Assembly: GCA_026984555.1 (NCBI GenBank)
Contig: JALSRY010000784.1
Coordinates: forward strand, 1 to 6,468
Length of the DNA stretch: 6,468 bases
Source of the DNA: Phycisphaerae bacterium
GTDB taxonomy: Bacteria; Planctomycetota; Phycisphaerae; UBA1845; Fen-1342
Direction: 5' to 3'
Shown here in pieces: positions 4,515 to 6,468 of the stretch. Positions within the stretch are counted from its first letter, which is position 1; every line of letters begins with the position of its first letter. The notes under the pieces are model-generated. The model worked only from the letters and a program-made list of their open reading frames with translations, made no database searches and was not told where the DNA came from. Position numbers and translations under genes: made by a program.

Positions 4515-6468
4515 TCAACGCGTCTCCGCCAGCACGGTGCTCTCCAACGTCGAGCGGTCGGCGGTCAGCGTGATCGCCCCCGGGGCGAGATCGAGTTGCC
4601 GGCGATGCAGCACGTTCACGAGCAACGCAATGCTGCCCGCGGTCACGAGCGCGGTCGCGCCGATCGCAAGTTCGACCAGCCAGGGGCTGATGGTATTGAT
4701 CACCAGCTCGGCACCGAACACGATGCCCAGGAAAAACAGCGCCAGCGTGCCGGTCAGGTAGAACCGCAACGTCCGTCGCGGTTCGCCCGGCCGCACGTAG
4801 GAAACCAGCAACACCGCCAGACCGCACCAGACCAGCGTGCGCATCGTGAGTTGGAGACGGGTCAAGCGTAGCTCGATGGCGTGCGCCAACAGGGCATCGA
4901 GCGCCTCCGCGTGAACCTGGCAACCGAACATCTTTTCCCCGTCTCCCCGCGTGTGTTCATCCATGCCCGGGATCATCTTCGCCAGAATGACGGCCTTTCC
5001 GTCGAACCACTGTTGCACCGCTTCCGTGGGAGCCCCCAGAACCTGCTCGAACGTGAACGTGCGACCCTCGAGCCAGTAGCGGCTCGAATGGGCACGCACG
5101 CGACCACGCACGCTGAGGTCGCCGGGCCAGACATAACCGGCCTGCATCACCTCTTTGAAACGGCTCGTGTCCTTGTGGAGCGTCACGATCTCGTGGTAGC
5201 CGATCTCGTCGGTGACGTTCTGTTCCCAGCGCGGCTGACCCCGCCGCGCAACACGCACGCGATAGCGAACATGCAACCGGCCCGCACCGCGATCGATCGT
5301 GACGTGCGGCTCACACTCGGGGAAACGCGCCGCGGCAAAAGCCGCCAGCGACAGCCCCGGGATGAACTCGAACCCGCGCTCGATCCCGAGCATGTACTCA
5401 TATTCCTGGGAAAACTGGTGCGGATTTCGCCCAAACACGGCACCGTAGCCTTGAATCGCGCGGCGGATCGCGGGGCACATTTCCGGGTCGCCGTTGATGT
5501 CGAACTTGACCGCGCCGATCACGACGGGAGCATCGAGCGCCTCGACACCGCGGAGAAACTGGGCGTCGTAAGGCGTGCAATCGGGCATCCACCCGTCGAT
5601 GGCCACGACAAGGGGATGGGCCTCGGCGAGGCGTTCCATGACCCGACCGAACAGCATGCGCCAGCTCTTGGGGTTGAAACGGCTGAGGCCGGGAAGGTCT
5701 TCGCCGATTTGCCCCCGGTCCATGGCTTCGAGGGTCGATTCCGTCAGGCCCACCATGACGGTTTCGTCGCCGCCAATGGGCGGGCCGAAGGCGTACACCT
5801 CGACTTGCCAGAACAGCGCCGTCAGCACGGCGGCGACGCAAAACACCACCGCGACGCGCACCGCGAGCACATAGTGGCGCAGCACGAGACCGAAAACGCG
5901 GCGGGCCTGTTCGCGTAGCGAAACCTTCGTTCGGGCGAGAATCGGCCGGCCCGCGAGGTAATTGTCGAGATCGGCGATGAAATCCGCGCAACACTGGTAG
6001 CGGTCGTCGGGGTTGTCGGCGACGCATTGCCCGATAATCGCGGAAAGGTCTTCGGCCTGGGGTACCTGGCGGTCCCGGAGCAGTTTGAGACGCTGATCTT
6101 CGACGCGTGCCAGTCGCGCCGGTTCGCCGGTGATACAGTGAAACAACAAGGCTCCCAGCGCGAAGATGTCGGCCCGGTCGTCAACCTCGTCGCCGCGCTG
6201 CTGCTCGGGCGCGATGTAGCCGAGCGTGCCGACGGGGCCTTCGGGCTTTTCGCGGGCGGTGGCGCCGTTGCGGCCCGGCTGGGCCTTGGCCACCTGCATC
6301 GAGATACCGAAGTCGATGACGTGGGGCTGCTGCTCCCCGTCGACGAGCACGTTTTGCGGCTTGAGATCGCGGTGGACGACACCCTGTTCGTGGGCGTATC
6401 CCACGGCGGCAGCGACGCTCTTGATAAGGCCGATGCGCTCGCCGAGCGAGACGGTGTGGCTCGAGATG
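4515..6468 (-). CDS. CHASE2-domain Ser/Thr protein kinase, partial at N-terminus
   Basis: Membrane receptor-like kinase: cytoplasmic Hanks-type domain joined to an extracytoplasmic CHASE2 sensor. The frame is open from the right edge to TGA at 4517-4515, 650 residues visible; the kinase N-lobe (glycine loop, ATP lysine) lies outside. Numbering from the first visible codon: HRDLKPQN (32-39, catalytic D34), DFG (52-54), APE (86-88), D100, and DDRY ending the fold (154-157, R156). Next come a helix ending NYLAGRPI (168-175), a membrane segment (about 202-220), and CHASE2 (about 233-536) with characteristic pieces VVAIDGWMPD (287-296), GKAVILAKMIPG (490-501) and VHAEALDALL (518-527). Three C-terminal membrane helices follow (542-558, 569-589, 596-619) and a short tail. 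One helix before and three after CHASE2 is the usual arrangement of the family. The ligand is unknown. Its promoter lies outside. A GTG at 6404 inside the kinase domain is not the start. Confidence 0.93.
   Translation of the reverse strand, partial: ISSHTVSLGERIGLIKSVAAAVGYAHEQGVVHRDLKPQNVLVDGEQQPHVIDFGISMQVAKAQPGRNGATAREKPEGPVGTLGYIAPEQQRGDEVDDRADIFALGALLFHCITGEPARLARVEDQRLKLLRDRQVPQAEDLSAIIGQCVADNPDDRYQCCADFIADLDNYLAGRPILARTKVSLREQARRVFGLVLRHYVLAVRVAVVFCVAAVLTALFWQVEVYAFGPPIGGDETVMVGLTESTLEAMDRGQIGEDLPGLSRFNPKSWRMLFGRVMERLAEAHPLVVAIDGWMPDCTPYDAQFLRGVEALDAPVVIGAVKFDINGDPEMCPAIRRAIQGYGAVFGRNPHQFSQEYEYMLGIERGFEFIPGLSLAAFAAARFPECEPHVTIDRGAGRLHVRYRVRVARRGQPRWEQNVTDEIGYHEIVTLHKDTSRFKEVMQAGYVWPGDLSVRGRVRAHSSRYWLEGRTFTFEQVLGAPTEAVQQWFDGKAVILAKMIPGMDEHTRGDGEKMFGCQVHAEALDALLAHAIELRLTRLQLTMRTLVWCGLAVLLVSYVRPGEPRRTLRFYLTGTLALFFLGIVFGAELVINTISPWLVELAIGATALVTAGSIALLVNVLHRRQLDLAPGAITLTADRSTLESTVLAETR

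Noticed and set aside
4881..5918. Plus-strand open frame of 345 codons opposite the CHASE2 kinase
   Set aside because: It is antisense to clearly coding CHASE2 and kinase sequence, its composition is His/Arg/Asp-rich and domain-free, and there is no ribosome site; a GC-bias shadow.
1..6468. CRISPR array, tRNA, rRNA or insertion sequence
   Set aside because: No regularly spaced direct repeats, no cloverleaf or rRNA-like stretches, and no transposase or flanking terminal repeats were seen on either strand.

Overview
The window is GC-rich and dominated by three long minus-strand genes for eukaryotic-like (Hanks-type) Ser/Thr phospho-signalling. Reading right to left, these are a CHASE2-domain protein kinase (N-terminus off the right edge), an FHA-domain protein, and a polytopic membrane kinase (C-terminus off the left edge). 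This set, the 'IGDYGLSK' kinase core, the helical-repeat plus FHA architecture and the strongly GC-biased third codon positions suggest Planctomycetota, possibly a Phycisphaerae-like or uncultured lineage. That taxonomic call is inference from remembered family patterns; there is no rRNA or marker gene here.

Layout: 1-2051 (-) is a GTG-started kinase of at least 683 residues with an N-terminal catalytic domain, a lysine-rich helix, about six membrane segments, a Pro/Ala-rich linker and a seventh membrane segment. A 72-bp gap with a strong Shine-Dalgarno separates it from the FHA gene, 2124-3734 (-), which very likely shares its transcript. A candidate extended -10 promoter for this pair lies at 3826-3834 (-). 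The interval 3735-4514 has no long gene. It does carry, on the plus strand, a good sigma70-type promoter (4055-4083), a 5' hairpin, a strong Shine-Dalgarno, and two closely spaced small ORFs of 29 and 41 codons. The second small ORF encodes a predicted single-pass membrane miniprotein. A 10-bp hairpin (4405-4428) sits between their end and the convergent end of the CHASE2 kinase. The kinase itself runs from 4515 to the right edge (-).

Likely logic: the two kinases are membrane-anchored, one with a CHASE2 extracytoplasmic sensor and one with a multi-pass module. The FHA protein is a plausible cytosolic reader of phosphothreonine placed by the adjacent kinase. The small plus-strand dicistron is the least explained part of the window and the best candidate for something undescribed. 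Its placement between kinase genes is suggestive, but it does not establish a functional link.
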